Positions 1-8,672 of a stretch of 64,000 nt of DNA are shown here, one piece after another. How positions within the stretch are numbered: position 1 is the stretch's first letter; the number at the start of each line of letters is the position of its first letter. The position numbers were made by a program, and so were the translations under genes. The DNA is from Bacillus sp. M6-12. GTDB lineage: Bacteria; Bacillota; Bacilli; Bacillales; DSM-1321. Below the pieces are notes generated by a model. It searched no databases, had not been told where the DNA came from, and saw only the letters and a program-made list of their open reading frames with translations. The stretch is from the NCBI RefSeq assembly GCF_002860285.1, contig NZ_PGVF01000001.1, positions 248,001 to 312,000 on the forward strand. The letters run 5' to 3'.

Positions 1-168
1 GTAGGACTGTCTGCCATGAATCTGTTGACCAGAACCACTTACGACAGATACCTGATAAGGATAAACTCCTGTTGATTCTTTGATTTCTACTTTGTGATAT
101 TGATTGCTCTTATCAGAAACCAATACAGCGTCTTTTACGATAAACTCCATTGCAAATAAATCTAACAT
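1..168 (-). CDS. partial hypothetical protein (N-terminus only)
   Basis: This gene runs off the left edge, so only its first 56 codons are visible. The ATG (complement of 166-168) follows an AGGAGAG ribosome binding site by about six bases, which supports translation. The N-terminus begins MLDLFAMEFIVKDAVLVS and has no signal peptide or membrane segment in the visible part. I do not recognise the family. It is divergent from the two-component operon that starts at 441. Confidence 0.6.
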   Translation of the reverse strand, partial: MLDLFAMEFIVKDAVLVSDKSNQYHKVEIKESTGVYPYQVSVVSGSGQQIHGRQSY

Positions 169-440
169 ATTTATCTCTCCTTTTTATATAAAAACCTTCC
201 AAATATTGTTTAAAAAACAACCTGATTGTCATATGATTCTTACATTATATGCAGATAAAAGGGATTTCATAGAACAAATGAAAAGTTGCGAAAATGTCAG
301 AATAAATAATCATAAATTTACCTATTTTTTTTTACCCTTAAACGTATTAAAATAAATACTTTAGTAGTCGATAATATGTAAGAACATCGTATCCGTCAAA
401 ATAATGAGCTAACGGTGAAATTAAGGAGTGTAAGGAATAA

Positions 441-1106
441 ATGTCAAAAAAGATACGTGTGATGATAGTTGAAGATGATGCAATGACTTTAAAACTTCAT
501 AAGGAAATGCTTGAAAAAGAAACGGATATAGAAGTTGTAGGACATGCTGATAAGAAAGAGGAAGCGATTGATTTAGCCACTGAATTAAATCCAGATGTTC
601 TGCTATTAGATATAAATTTAACCAATAAAGAAGACCAATATGGGATTGATATTGCTATTCAATTATCTATTTCTATGCCTAATATCAAAATCATTATGTT
701 AAGTGCTTTGTTAAATGAAGATACTGTTAGAAGCACCATAGGTCTTGGCGTTGCTTGTAATTATATAATTAAATCTAACCATGAAAAAATACCTCAAGTC
801 GTTCGTGATGCCTATAATGAAATCCATACAATAGAAGGAACAGTCATTGACTTTATTTTAAAAGATTATCAGGAAAGTTTAAAAGCAACGATGAATAAAT
901 TAACTTCACAACATTTGAAAATATTGGAACTCTTTTATAGGGGTTATTGTGTAGAACAGGTAGCCGACATTCTCACATTAGAAGTTCAATCAGTAAGAAA
1001 TCACCAACAAACTATCGCTAAGAGATGTTTAGGTTGGAAGTGGAGATTTAAAAAATTAACTACAGTTGAGTTAGCCAAACGAGCAAAAGTAATGGGGTTA
1101 TTTTAA
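441..1106 (+). CDS. NarL/LuxR-type response regulator
   Basis: This is a 221-residue DNA-binding response regulator. The receiver domain spans about residues 4-125 and shows the acidic pair E11/D12, the phosphoacceptor D57 in LLLDINL, S88 and the conserved lysine K111. After a linker, residues about 155-205 carry a LuxR-type helix-turn-helix (LTSQHLKILELFYRGYCVEQ onward). It would act in the cytoplasm, phosphorylated by the kinase encoded 34 bases downstream. The start follows AAGGAGTGTAAGGA. The output domain is slightly divergent from typical NarL members, and its target promoters cannot be read from this window. Confidence 0.88.
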   Translation: MSKKIRVMIVEDDAMTLKLHKEMLEKETDIEVVGHADKKEEAIDLATELNPDVLLLDINLTNKEDQYGIDIAIQLSISMPNIKIIMLSALLNEDTVRSTIGLGVACNYIIKSNHEKIPQVVRDAYNEIHTIEGTVIDFILKDYQESLKATMNKLTSQHLKILELFYRGYCVEQVADILTLEVQSVRNHQQTIAKRCLGWKWRFKKLTTVELAKRAKVMGLF

Positions 1107-1140
1107 TAAAATATATAAATAGAAATTGGGTAAATAAAAC

Positions 1141-2901
1141 ATGAATAAAATCAAGATATCATTTATTGTGGTCAGTCTAATGATTCTGATAGTTGTAAAT
1201 TCTGTTTTTTATGTATCAACGAAAAATACATTGATTAATCATCAAGAAGAAAGGGTAACACTTGTTATCAATAATGTTAAAAGTTCTGTCGAATCTACGA
1301 ATCAAGCAGAAACCTATTTCAATTACTTGTTAGCAAGAGGATTACAGAAATCTTCTATTGCAATAAAAAATTCTCTTCCACCAGATATTAACCAAGTGAA
1401 AAATGAACAATTGGTTGATTTAGCACAAGAATTAGATTTAGAAGGAATTTCACTATTTGTCAAAAAAGACAATGATATTATAGTGGAAAAGTCGAGTAGC
1501 CCTAAAGAAATAGGTCTATCAACAAATACATGGAATGAATGGTATATGATGTTCACTCAACTAATGGAAGAAAAAAATGTGAAAGATATACCTGGCTTTG
1601 GGGAAAAATTGCCAAATTTCTGGTCGGGACCTATCGACACGAGTTCCGCTAATCCTGAGTTAATCAGTAAATGGGGATATTACTATGATGGAACAACCAA
1701 CTATATGATTAATCCCTTTGTAGATGATGAATTGATTAAAGGATTTCAAAAATCTGCTGGTGTTGAAAGAACCATTCAGAAAAATCTAAGAGATAATCCC
1801 TATTTATTGGAAGTTTCCGTTCTCAACAGTAGAGTTTTCAAAGAGGGCGAAAAAACGCATGGGGATACGAATGTAGTTTGGTTATCTGACCGTATGCTTG
1901 TATATGGTTCGTATAACTATAAAGATAATAAAGACAAAGCAAATACAGTTAAGGCTATCGAGGAGTATCAACCAATTAGGAAAGTATTGGTCATCAATAA
2001 TAAAAAGGTGTTAAGACACTACATTCCAGTATCCTTTAAAGGAAGAGATGTTGATAATTTGAAGGATGATATGGTAATAATTGTGACATCTGACTACAAA
2101 GTAATACTTGATAGCTTAAATAAAAAGATTTTAAACATCTTTTTCACAGGTCTGATTTGTTTGATTTTAGGATATGTCTTAATTTATTACTTAGTCATGA
2201 GTATAAACAGAAAAGAGCGAACCATTTTTAATATTCAAGAAGTTTATTCTAAGCAAATTGATACGCTTTATCGAACGGTAAGAGAGAATAAACATGATTC
2301 TACCCATCATTTGTTTACGATTTCAGGTTTAGCTCATATGAATATGTATGATGAATTACAAGACTATGTTGATAATCTATTAGAGTTGAAAACAGAAACG
2401 AACGATATTGTAAATATCAATATTCCAGCGTTAAGTGGGTTGATACAGGCTAAAATTGCAGAATCTATTGAAAAACAAATTACGTTTCAACATCATTTTG
2501 AAAAATTTGAATCTCTTCAATTAGATATGATGAAAGTTACCAATTTGGTTCGGATTATAGGGAATATATTAGACAATGCTTTTCATTCGGTAATGGATAA
2601 TGAAGAGGGGAATCGAACAGTTGTGATTACTGGTCGTTATCAATCAGGGTTAATGACCATTACCATTTATAATAATGGAAAGCCTATTCCTACTGATAAT
2701 ATAAACAGGATTTTTTCTCATGGTTTTACTACAAGAAAAGACAGAGGTGGGAATGGATTAGGATTATCCAGTTCTAAAAAAATCATTGAAGGTTATAAAG
2801 GGAAAATAAGGGTAACAAGTGACGAAGATTGGACACGTTTTACGATTCAACTACCTATTTCTTCAAAAGAAGTAATTGCAGAAAGTAAGGAATATCATTA
2901 A
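1141..2901 (+). CDS. membrane sensor histidine kinase, partner of the 441 regulator
   Basis: This 586-residue protein is the likely partner kinase of the response regulator encoded 34 bases upstream. A membrane segment at about residues 5-25 and a second at about 330-352 bracket a roughly 300-residue extracytoplasmic sensor region with no obvious PAS/Cache signature. The cytoplasmic part has the phosphoacceptor H385 in RENKHDSTHH, the N-box N479 in IGNILDNAFHSV and the G-box GGNGLGL at 536-542. The H-box resembles the Spo0B-like HisKA of CitA/DcuS kinases, whose usual partners are not LuxR-type. The ligand is unknown. No clear terminator follows the stop codon. Confidence 0.85.
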   Translation: MNKIKISFIVVSLMILIVVNSVFYVSTKNTLINHQEERVTLVINNVKSSVESTNQAETYFNYLLARGLQKSSIAIKNSLPPDINQVKNEQLVDLAQELDLEGISLFVKKDNDIIVEKSSSPKEIGLSTNTWNEWYMMFTQLMEEKNVKDIPGFGEKLPNFWSGPIDTSSANPELISKWGYYYDGTTNYMINPFVDDELIKGFQKSAGVERTIQKNLRDNPYLLEVSVLNSRVFKEGEKTHGDTNVVWLSDRMLVYGSYNYKDNKDKANTVKAIEEYQPIRKVLVINNKKVLRHYIPVSFKGRDVDNLKDDMVIIVTSDYKVILDSLNKKILNIFFTGLICLILGYVLIYYLVMSINRKERTIFNIQEVYSKQIDTLYRTVRENKHDSTHHLFTISGLAHMNMYDELQDYVDNLLELKTETNDIVNINIPALSGLIQAKIAESIEKQITFQHHFEKFESLQLDMMKVTNLVRIIGNILDNAFHSVMDNEEGNRTVVITGRYQSGLMTITIYNNGKPIPTDNINRIFSHGFTTRKDRGGNGLGLSSSKKIIEGYKGKIRVTSDEDWTRFTIQLPISSKEVIAESKEYH

Positions 2902-2985
2902 AGCTCTTACTAACTGCAATATTATTGTTATTATTAGGGATGTTTACCTGCCAGTATCATCTCTAAGAATGCTCATTTTCATTCA

Positions 2986-3252
2986 TTAAGCTAATTTAAA
3001 CAGATAACCAATGCCTAATTCGGCTAATTCTACTACATCATAGCTTTCAATTGTTGTATTATAGCGTTCGCCTAATAATTCCATTAAGTCTTCAAAGAAT
3101 GTTACGTCTTGCACATCTGCCAATGTGTCGTTGTACCATTCTACTACATCAATACCCATATCTTCACAAAAACCAACTTTCACAGTATTTGTGTCATAAA
3201 GTTCTGCCAAAACTTTATTTAGTTCCTCTGTTGAAAAAAATAATGATTTCAT
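2986..3252 (-). CDS. hypothetical acidic protein
   Basis: This is an 88-residue acidic protein that I do not recognise. I chose the ATG at 3252 (MKSLFFSTEELNKV) because AGGGGGAAAC precedes it closely. The reading frame stays open for 23 more codons upstream, but those only encode the 24-base direct repeat described separately, which is more likely untranslated regulatory DNA. It stands alone on the minus strand, convergent with the kinase gene. Confidence 0.6.
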   Translation of the reverse strand: MKSLFFSTEELNKVLAELYDTNTVKVGFCEDMGIDVVEWYNDTLADVQDVTFFEDLMELLGERYNTTIESYDVVELAELGIGYLFKLA

Positions 3253-3280
3253 TCTATGTTTCCCCCTAAGATGTTTTAAA

Positions 3281-3322
3281 GTCTTTCGTAAGTACATTTC
3301 AAATGTCTTTCGTAAGTACATT
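3281..3322. repeat. tandem 24-base-period direct repeat upstream of a gene
   Basis: GTCTTTCGTAAGTACATT occurs at 3281-3298 and again, identical, at 3305-3322, a period of 24 bases. It lies just upstream of the ribosome binding site of the minus-strand gene ending at 3252. It could be a tandem operator. If translated in the open upstream frame it would encode the octapeptide pair MYLRKTFE/MYLRKTLK. Confidence 0.75.
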
Positions 3323-3490
3323 ACAAAGTATATAACGAATGGAACTAAATGCCTATACTCATTTTTTTGAGTATTTTTGAGTTAAATAGGTTAAAAATCC
3401 AGTTTTTACAATGGTTGCAGAGGGAAAATGAGGAAAAAATAAGTTTTTGATAATACATTGCTATTTAATAATATCGGACTTTTGTCATAA

Positions 3491-3525
3491 GAAAAAAAGA
3501 AGTAACTGTATAGTTACTTCTTTTA
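3491..3525 (-). terminator. rho-independent terminator after the MscS gene
   Basis: The inverted repeat AAAGAAGTAACT / AGTTACTTCTTT with a short loop overlaps the stop region and is followed on the minus strand by a T-run. Confidence 0.75.
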
Positions 3526-4647
3526 TGACTCTTGTGAATCATTCTCTTTTTCTTGTTTGACCGATAAATTATTTTTAAAATAAATACTGGTAGAAGGGAA
3601 GGCAATTAACACATTTTCCTCTTCTAAAATTTTTCTAATTTCATAGTTAATTTCTTCTTTAATTCTCATGAATTCCGCAAATTCAGAAGTAGTTGTTTCA
3701 TATAGAACTAAAACATCTAAGCTATTAGCAGTAATGTTATCAAAAGCAACGGTTACAGTGTCATCACAAACACCATCATGCTGTTTGGCAACCTCGTTGA
3801 TTCTCTCCGTAATTTTCTTCAATTGTTCCTCTGTTGTCTTATGTGTTACGCCTACCACGAATCGAACACGTCTGTTTTGTCTTCTTGTCCAGTTATAAAT
3901 ATACTGATTGGCAATCACCGCATTTGGGACAGAAACCAGAGCTTTGTCTAATGTTCGGATTCGGGTGCTTCTAAAATTCATATCTTCCACAACACCCTCT
4001 AAATTGTTATCGGTGGAAATTAAATCACCAATGGCAAAAGGTTTATCTATTGCCATTGAAAGACCAGCAAAGATATGAGAGAGAGCATCCTTTGCTCCCA
4101 ATGCGAGAGCCAACCCTCCTATTCCAAGACCAGCAACAAATCCATTGATGTCATAACCCCATTCATAAGTTATCATAACAAAGCCAAATACGAAGATAAA
4201 AACTTTGACAATACGTGCAAAGAATGGAAGGAGAACACTTCCTGTTTGTAGATTAAACTTCGTTTTGAAGGCATCTGGATGTTGTCCAAAGTAATTTGTC
4301 ACATAATAAAGTCCTTGGAAAAAGAAGAAGATTAATAGAGTTTTAAATATCTTAAATAACGGTTCATAGGTAAACATGGATACATTTAACGCATAACCAC
4401 AAGCGATTAAGAAACCCGTAGCAAAAACCAAATTCTGTGTTGGTTTTGCTATGTTTTCACAAATTTCTTTTTTAAACTCCATTTGACGATTGGTATAAAG
4501 TGTTGCCATTCTTTTAAAAATGGTTTTAACAATAAATCTCTGAATAAACCAAGAGGCTAATACAATCAGAAAAAAGATAAAGATACTGTCTTTCTGCTGA
4601 AGTAGAGCAAATTTAATATCAATTAAATACGATAACAATGGATTCAC
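3523..4647 (-). CDS. MscS-family small-conductance mechanosensitive channel
   Basis: This 374-residue membrane protein would be a MscS-type channel that relieves osmotic pressure. About five hydrophobic segments precede the pore-lining helix and beta domain. The family signature is clear around residues 170-215 (GLGIGGLALALGAKDALSH, then MAIDKPFAIGDLI), followed by the cytoplasmic mixed domain to about residue 350 and a charged tail. It is longer than the minimal Bacillus YkuT-type channels because of extra N-terminal membrane helices. It sits downstream of ftsH on the same strand with a 70-base gap, so co-transcription is possible. The start follows an AAGGAAGGG-type site. Confidence 0.88.
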   Translation of the reverse strand: MNPLLSYLIDIKFALLQQKDSIFIFFLIVLASWFIQRFIVKTIFKRMATLYTNRQMEFKKEICENIAKPTQNLVFATGFLIACGYALNVSMFTYEPLFKIFKTLLIFFFFQGLYYVTNYFGQHPDAFKTKFNLQTGSVLLPFFARIVKVFIFVFGFVMITYEWGYDINGFVAGLGIGGLALALGAKDALSHIFAGLSMAIDKPFAIGDLISTDNNLEGVVEDMNFRSTRIRTLDKALVSVPNAVIANQYIYNWTRRQNRRVRFVVGVTHKTTEEQLKKITERINEVAKQHDGVCDDTVTVAFDNITANSLDVLVLYETTTSEFAEFMRIKEEINYEIRKILEEENVLIAFPSTSIYFKNNLSVKQEKENDSQES

Positions 4648-4717
4648 CTTTCATTCCCTTCCTTTTTCTATAAAATATTTATCATCATAGTGTTGTTTAA
4701 AGAAGAAAATTCCATGA

Positions 4718-6487
4718 TTAGCTCATGGAATCTTCTTGATACTGTGCAATAATCGTATCTAACTCTTCTTCTGATAGGGTTTCTTTTTCAAGCAAGGCAA
4801 CAGCAATTTTCCCTAATAGAGAATGGTGTTTTTTCATAAATTCAAGTGTTTCTTCATATAGCGTTTTTGATATAGAAGAGGCTTCTTTTAGAATCTCTTT
4901 TTGACCTCCAAGAGCAGAAACTTGAATCATTCCGAATGTTTCACTCATGCCATAGTAGTCAATCATCCCTTTGATTTGTTCAGTAGCACGTTCAATATCA
5001 TTAGAAGCACCAGTAGTAATTTTCTCTTCATCTCCAAGTAGAAGATATTCAGCAATACGACCAGCATATAGCGTCTTGATATTGTTTTTAATTTCTTGTT
5101 TAGAATACAGACCCATTTTCTTTGGTGTAATGAAGGTCACGCCACCAGCACCGCTTGTAGAAGAAATAATCGTCACTTTTGGCACTTCATTATGAGCGAG
5201 TAATTTCGCAACTAAGGCGTGTCCTGCTTCATGCCAAGCCACTAACTCTAATTCATCATCTTTACGGTCTTCTTGGTTTTTCTTTTTATGACCTTTCATG
5301 ACCATTTTAAAGTACGCATCGTCAACATCTTCTTTTGTTACTTCTGTATGATTACGTGTAACAGCTAAAATGGTTGCTTCATTGATTAGGGCTTCCAATC
5401 CTGCCCCTGCAAAGCCAATGGTTAATTTGGCTAATTCATTGAAGTCTACATCTTCAGCAATCTTTTTGCTACGTGCATGAACCTTTAAGATTTCGGCTCT
5501 ATCACGTTGGTCAGGTAGATTAATAGCAATATGCTTATCAAAACGACCAGGGCGAATAAGGGCATTATCTAAGTCTTCAATGCGGTTAGTTGCTGTAATG
5601 ACGATAACTCCTTCACTTCCATTAAAACCGTCTAATTCGTTTAACAGGGCGTTAATGGTTTGGTCTTTTTCAGAGTTACTATCATTTCCTCGTTTTGTAC
5701 CAACTGCATCAATTTCATCAATAAAGATAATACAAGGAGCTTTTTTACGTGCCTTCTTAAACAGGTCTCTTACACGTTTTGCTCCAAGACCTACATACAT
5801 TTCTACAAAGTCAGAACCACTAATAGAGAAGAAGGGAACACCAGCTTCACCAGCAATGGCTTTCGCAGTTAGAGTTTTACCAGTTCCAGGTGGTCCGTAA
5901 AAAACGACACCTTTAGGAAGTTTCGCTCCCATATCCGAATACTTTTTCGGATTCTTCAAGAACTCTACCAAAAACTGCATCTCTTCTTTCGCTTCCTCAT
6001 TACCAGCAATTTCATTGAACTTTACTTTCGGTACGGTTTCTTTTGTTTCTTCATGTCCAACACCTTTACTGTTGGACATCATATCCATAATGATTTTAAA
6101 AACTATTACTAATATAATGATTCTGAATACAAAAAGGAACATATCCAATAAAACATTTGGTTTATCTGTACTAACTTCTTCTACCTTTACTTCATTTTCC
6201 AAAAGATATTTCTTAAATTCTTCATCTTTTGGATTGTCTGTTTTATAGGTTTCCTTGTCTTTTCCTTCAAAAGTAAAAGTAGGAGATTTGAGATTGATTG
6301 TAACTTCCTTGACTTTATCTTTTTCAACCATTTGGGTAAATTCTTTATAAGAAATATCCTTTGGTTTTTCTGGTTTCTGTACGTAATAGGTTACACCTGA
6401 AACTAATAACAATATCAAAATAAAAGGCAATACTTTTTTTCTTTTTTCATACCACCCTTTAACTTTTTCCCAAAAATCTTTCAACAC
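4718..6487 (-). CDS. ftsH: ATP-dependent membrane zinc protease FtsH
   Basis: This is a 589-residue FtsH, the membrane AAA+ protease that unfolds and degrades membrane and regulatory proteins. Two membrane helices (about 18-36 and 113-134) flank a short extracytoplasmic domain. The AAA module has Walker A GPPGTGKT at 198-205, the pore loop FVEMYVG, Walker B IIFIDE at 253-258 and the arginine fingers in IRPGRFD. The protease zinc site is HEAGH at 419-423, with a downstream SNDIERAT aspartate as the likely third ligand. It is shorter than most chromosomal FtsH proteins, mainly at the C-terminus, and looks like an accessory copy. Its promoter carries two copies of the shared operator. Confidence 0.95.
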   Translation of the reverse strand: MLKDFWEKVKGWYEKRKKVLPFILILLLVSGVTYYVQKPEKPKDISYKEFTQMVEKDKVKEVTINLKSPTFTFEGKDKETYKTDNPKDEEFKKYLLENEVKVEEVSTDKPNVLLDMFLFVFRIIILVIVFKIIMDMMSNSKGVGHEETKETVPKVKFNEIAGNEEAKEEMQFLVEFLKNPKKYSDMGAKLPKGVVFYGPPGTGKTLTAKAIAGEAGVPFFSISGSDFVEMYVGLGAKRVRDLFKKARKKAPCIIFIDEIDAVGTKRGNDSNSEKDQTINALLNELDGFNGSEGVIVITATNRIEDLDNALIRPGRFDKHIAINLPDQRDRAEILKVHARSKKIAEDVDFNELAKLTIGFAGAGLEALINEATILAVTRNHTEVTKEDVDDAYFKMVMKGHKKKNQEDRKDDELELVAWHEAGHALVAKLLAHNEVPKVTIISSTSGAGGVTFITPKKMGLYSKQEIKNNIKTLYAGRIAEYLLLGDEEKITTGASNDIERATEQIKGMIDYYGMSETFGMIQVSALGGQKEILKEASSISKTLYEETLEFMKKHHSLLGKIAVALLEKETLSEEELDTIIAQYQEDSMS

Positions 6488-6499
6488 ACATCTCTCCTC

Positions 6500-6560
6500 T
6501 TATAGACTATTGTCAATATTGTACTATAAACAACAAATTAAATCAATAGACTATAGTCAA
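6500..6560 (-). promoter_or_regulatory. ftsH promoter with two copies of the TTGACTATAGTC operator
   Basis: Read on the minus strand, -35 TTGATT (6541-6546) and -10 TACAAT (6518-6523) are 17 bases apart. One operator copy (TTGACTATAGTCTA, within 6547-6560) abuts the -35 and a second (TTGACAATAGTCTATAA, 6500-6516) lies directly downstream of the -10. That arrangement suits repression. Confidence 0.75.
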
Positions 6561-6621
6561 AGAAAATTAGAGCGTGAAAAAGGGAGAAAAAGGAAATAAA
6601 AAGGGGAAATTTGGTGAATAA

Positions 6622-6901
6622 ATGAAAATTAACAGATTCAAAAGTCCTATTTTGAGGAAAGTAAATAAGGAAGTTGGAGGTAGTGGGCAATTTAGACTAA
6701 CCCTTGGCATTATTGAGGTTGCTAAAGAATATGATAAAAAATGAAAATGATTATAGTCTGAAAGTAGGAGTGAAATATTCACAAATCACCAAAGAATTAG
6801 AACTTCAAGAAAAACAGGATTTAAAATTGAAAAAGAAAATAGAGTTTATTTTTTTGTTTGTTAAAAACTATCTTTTTACAAAAAAAGGAAGCAATTCCTG
6901 A
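6622..6901 (+). pseudogene. possible frameshifted small gene
   Basis: An ATG at 6622 opens a 40-codon frame (MKINRFKSPILRK...) that stops at 6744. From about 6731 a second frame (..NENDYSLKVGVKYSQITKE..) continues to 6901. Removing one A from the run of six at 6736-6741 would join them into one charged protein of about 92 residues. The upstream ribosome site (AAGGGGAAA) is distant. This could equally be two chance frames. Confidence 0.3.
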
Positions 6902-6942
6902 TATTGAGGGAATGAGTGTTCGTAAAAAGTTGTAAAAAGTTA

Positions 6943-6971
6943 TTGACTTTAATCTATGGCTTATCTATAAT
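6943..6971 (+). promoter_or_regulatory. sigma-A-type promoter for the 7090 gene
   Basis: TTGACT at 6943-6948, a 17-base spacer and TATAAT at 6966-6971. The bases after the -35 (TTGACTTTAATCTA) resemble the shared operator but are degenerate. The transcript would have a leader of more than 100 bases before the start at 7090. Confidence 0.75.
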
Positions 6972-7089
6972 AAGGATATGGAGTTATTACTTTATAAGGA
7001 TAACATTCTATCAAACTTATAGAGCTAAGAGAATAGTACATAACAAACAAGAGAGAAGCTCTATTACACACTTTAGGGGGAAAACAACC

Positions 7090-7527
7090 ATGTCAACAGT
7101 AACTATCTATTATCCAATTTCTTTTGAATCAAACGAAGTATTGAGCGAAGTGAAAAAGTACGGTAATGTCTTTACGTCTCCTGCAAATATGGATACGAGA
7201 GAAATCCATACAGATTTGCCAAGAACAGATTTGGACAAACTGGAAGCCTTTTTTGTGGAAAATGAAGTTCCTTACGATTTAATGGAGTATTCAAAAGGGG
7301 CAAATGCACCGAAAATGAAAAAGGTTCGACCAGAGCAAGAATTTGAGAAGGAAATTAATTGTGTGTTCTATCAGGGAGAAGAAATAGAAGAGGGCGTTGT
7401 AGCGGTTTCTACATTGCTATCCATTATCGAACAAGCTGATAAGGATACATTAGCGGAAAGTTTACTGGAAGAAATCAAGAAAGCAACATTTAAATTTGAC
7501 AATCTTGAAGACATTTTTGAAATGTAA
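7090..7527 (+). CDS. hypothetical protein
   Basis: This is a 145-residue, soluble, acidic protein that I do not recognise. I placed the start at the ATG at 7090 (MSTVTIYYPISF) because TTTAGGGGGAAAA precedes it; the frame is open further upstream only over the promoter and leader. The N-terminal half predicts alternating strands and helices, the C-terminal half is helical. It has its own promoter and terminator and so is monocistronic. Confidence 0.7.
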   Translation: MSTVTIYYPISFESNEVLSEVKKYGNVFTSPANMDTREIHTDLPRTDLDKLEAFFVENEVPYDLMEYSKGANAPKMKKVRPEQEFEKEINCVFYQGEEIEEGVVAVSTLLSIIEQADKDTLAESLLEEIKKATFKFDNLEDIFEM

Positions 7528-7567
7528 TACAAGTATAAATAACCTATTGGCAGACAGGTTATAAGCA

Positions 7568-7604
7568 GAGAAAGGTTTGTTGGCAGACAAGCCTTTCTTT
7601 TTTG
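7568..7604 (+). terminator. rho-independent terminator
   Basis: AGAAAGG(T)TTGT / ACAAGCCTTTCT forms a stem around TGGCAG and is followed by a T-run. It terminates the 7090 gene. Confidence 0.75.
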
Positions 7605-8230
7605 TGTCCTTTTAAAGAATGAGGGGGTCATTCTCTTCACAAAATTGCTTTATTCTTGATTTCTTCCTGCGGTAAAACTAATATGTTACAAAAGGTAGGT
7701 ATCATATCATTCGATATTGTAACAGATTTTTGTGTCGGTGAAAGTGATATTTTTTACTTTCCCATAATTGGTAAATTTTATTCTGTCTCAAAATAAGTAT
7801 ATCAAACATGTTTTGAGATAAAAAGAGTTTTTTAATAATTTTATACAAATTTTTATGCAATTTTTACATATTCTTTATAAAGAGACTTTAATCATTTGCA
7901 ATTCTCATTCCTTTGCTCAATATTTGTGCAGGGTTTTGTAAGGTTTGTACAAACTTCACCTATAAAGAATAATATTATGAATATTTCTTTTTATTCAAAA
8001 TATGAATATTCATCTATAAATATTCATATTAAAATTATTCATATATGTCTTTATCCGTTTTTCTCAAAGATTAAACCTTTTTAGTATAAAAAAATGATAA
8101 AAAATATTTTTTTATGGCTATAATTTAAATAAAGAAAACATCTGTTTTGTGTTGAGTTATATAAGTGCATAGAATATAAGGTTTCATATAATTAAGGTAA
8201 AGCAAACTGCTTTTAAAAGGAGAGGTTTAA
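7605..8230. other. AT-rich intergenic region with palindromes
   Basis: I see no credible gene in these roughly 620 bases; one 62-codon frame has no ribosome site and low-complexity composition. The region holds a GTTACA...TGTAAC pair (about 7684-7723), a TCTCAAAA...TTTTGAGA pair (about 7785-7822) and several ATGAATATTCAT-like palindromes with the half-site ATTCATAT (about 7975-8045). A GCATAGAATA box at 8167-8176 is the likely promoter element of the 8231 gene. It could be a regulatory or replication-related region. Confidence 0.4.
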
Positions 8231-8575
8231 ATGAAACATATTCAATGGTGTCAAAACATGCTAAAGGACAAAGAAGTACAAGCTCTTTTAGAAGAGAAGG
8301 TTCAAATTTTGATTGATATGTATTTTAAAGGTAAGTCTGATTATGCGATTGAAAAGTTTATTAAAAGTTTTTGTGAAGGAATTCGTTATTTAGAAAATGA
8401 ATTATTGAAAGACAAAGGATTACACCCAAGTCAAATTCAAAAAAACATGACGTATTTATCTGCTCACCCACAAGAAACCATTAAAAACATGGCAGAGGTA
8501 AAACGAGTAGTAACTGTAGAGGTAAATCGTCAATTTAGACATTTTAATACGTTTTTATCAGAACTTGCTTCTTAA
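8231..8575 (+). CDS. hypothetical helical protein
   Basis: This is a 114-residue, probably all-helical cytoplasmic protein that I do not recognise. It begins MKHIQWCQNMLKDKEVQALL after AAAAGGAGAGG. A GCATAGAATA box lies 64 bases upstream and a strong terminator follows, so it is a single-gene unit. Confidence 0.7.
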   Translation: MKHIQWCQNMLKDKEVQALLEEKVQILIDMYFKGKSDYAIEKFIKSFCEGIRYLENELLKDKGLHPSQIQKNMTYLSAHPQETIKNMAEVKRVVTVEVNRQFRHFNTFLSELAS

Positions 8576-8585
8576 ACACAAACAG

Positions 8586-8616
8586 ACCTTGCTATAAAAG
8601 CAAGGTTTTGTTTTTG
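8586..8616 (+). terminator. rho-independent terminator
   Basis: Perfect stem ACCTTGCT / AGCAAGGT with a five-base loop, followed by T-rich sequence. Confidence 0.8.
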
Positions 8617-8672
8617 TCGTTTAATCATCTCTTTATTTGTCTTATACTGAATAAGAGAGAGGTGTGTAGGAT

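Noticed and set aside
104..355. 83-codon plus-strand frame at the left edge
   Set aside because: It overlaps the well-supported minus-strand partial gene, has no ribosome site and has low-complexity composition.
7896..8084. 62-codon plus-strand frame
   Set aside because: It falls in the AT-rich palindromic region, lacks a ribosome site and is low complexity.
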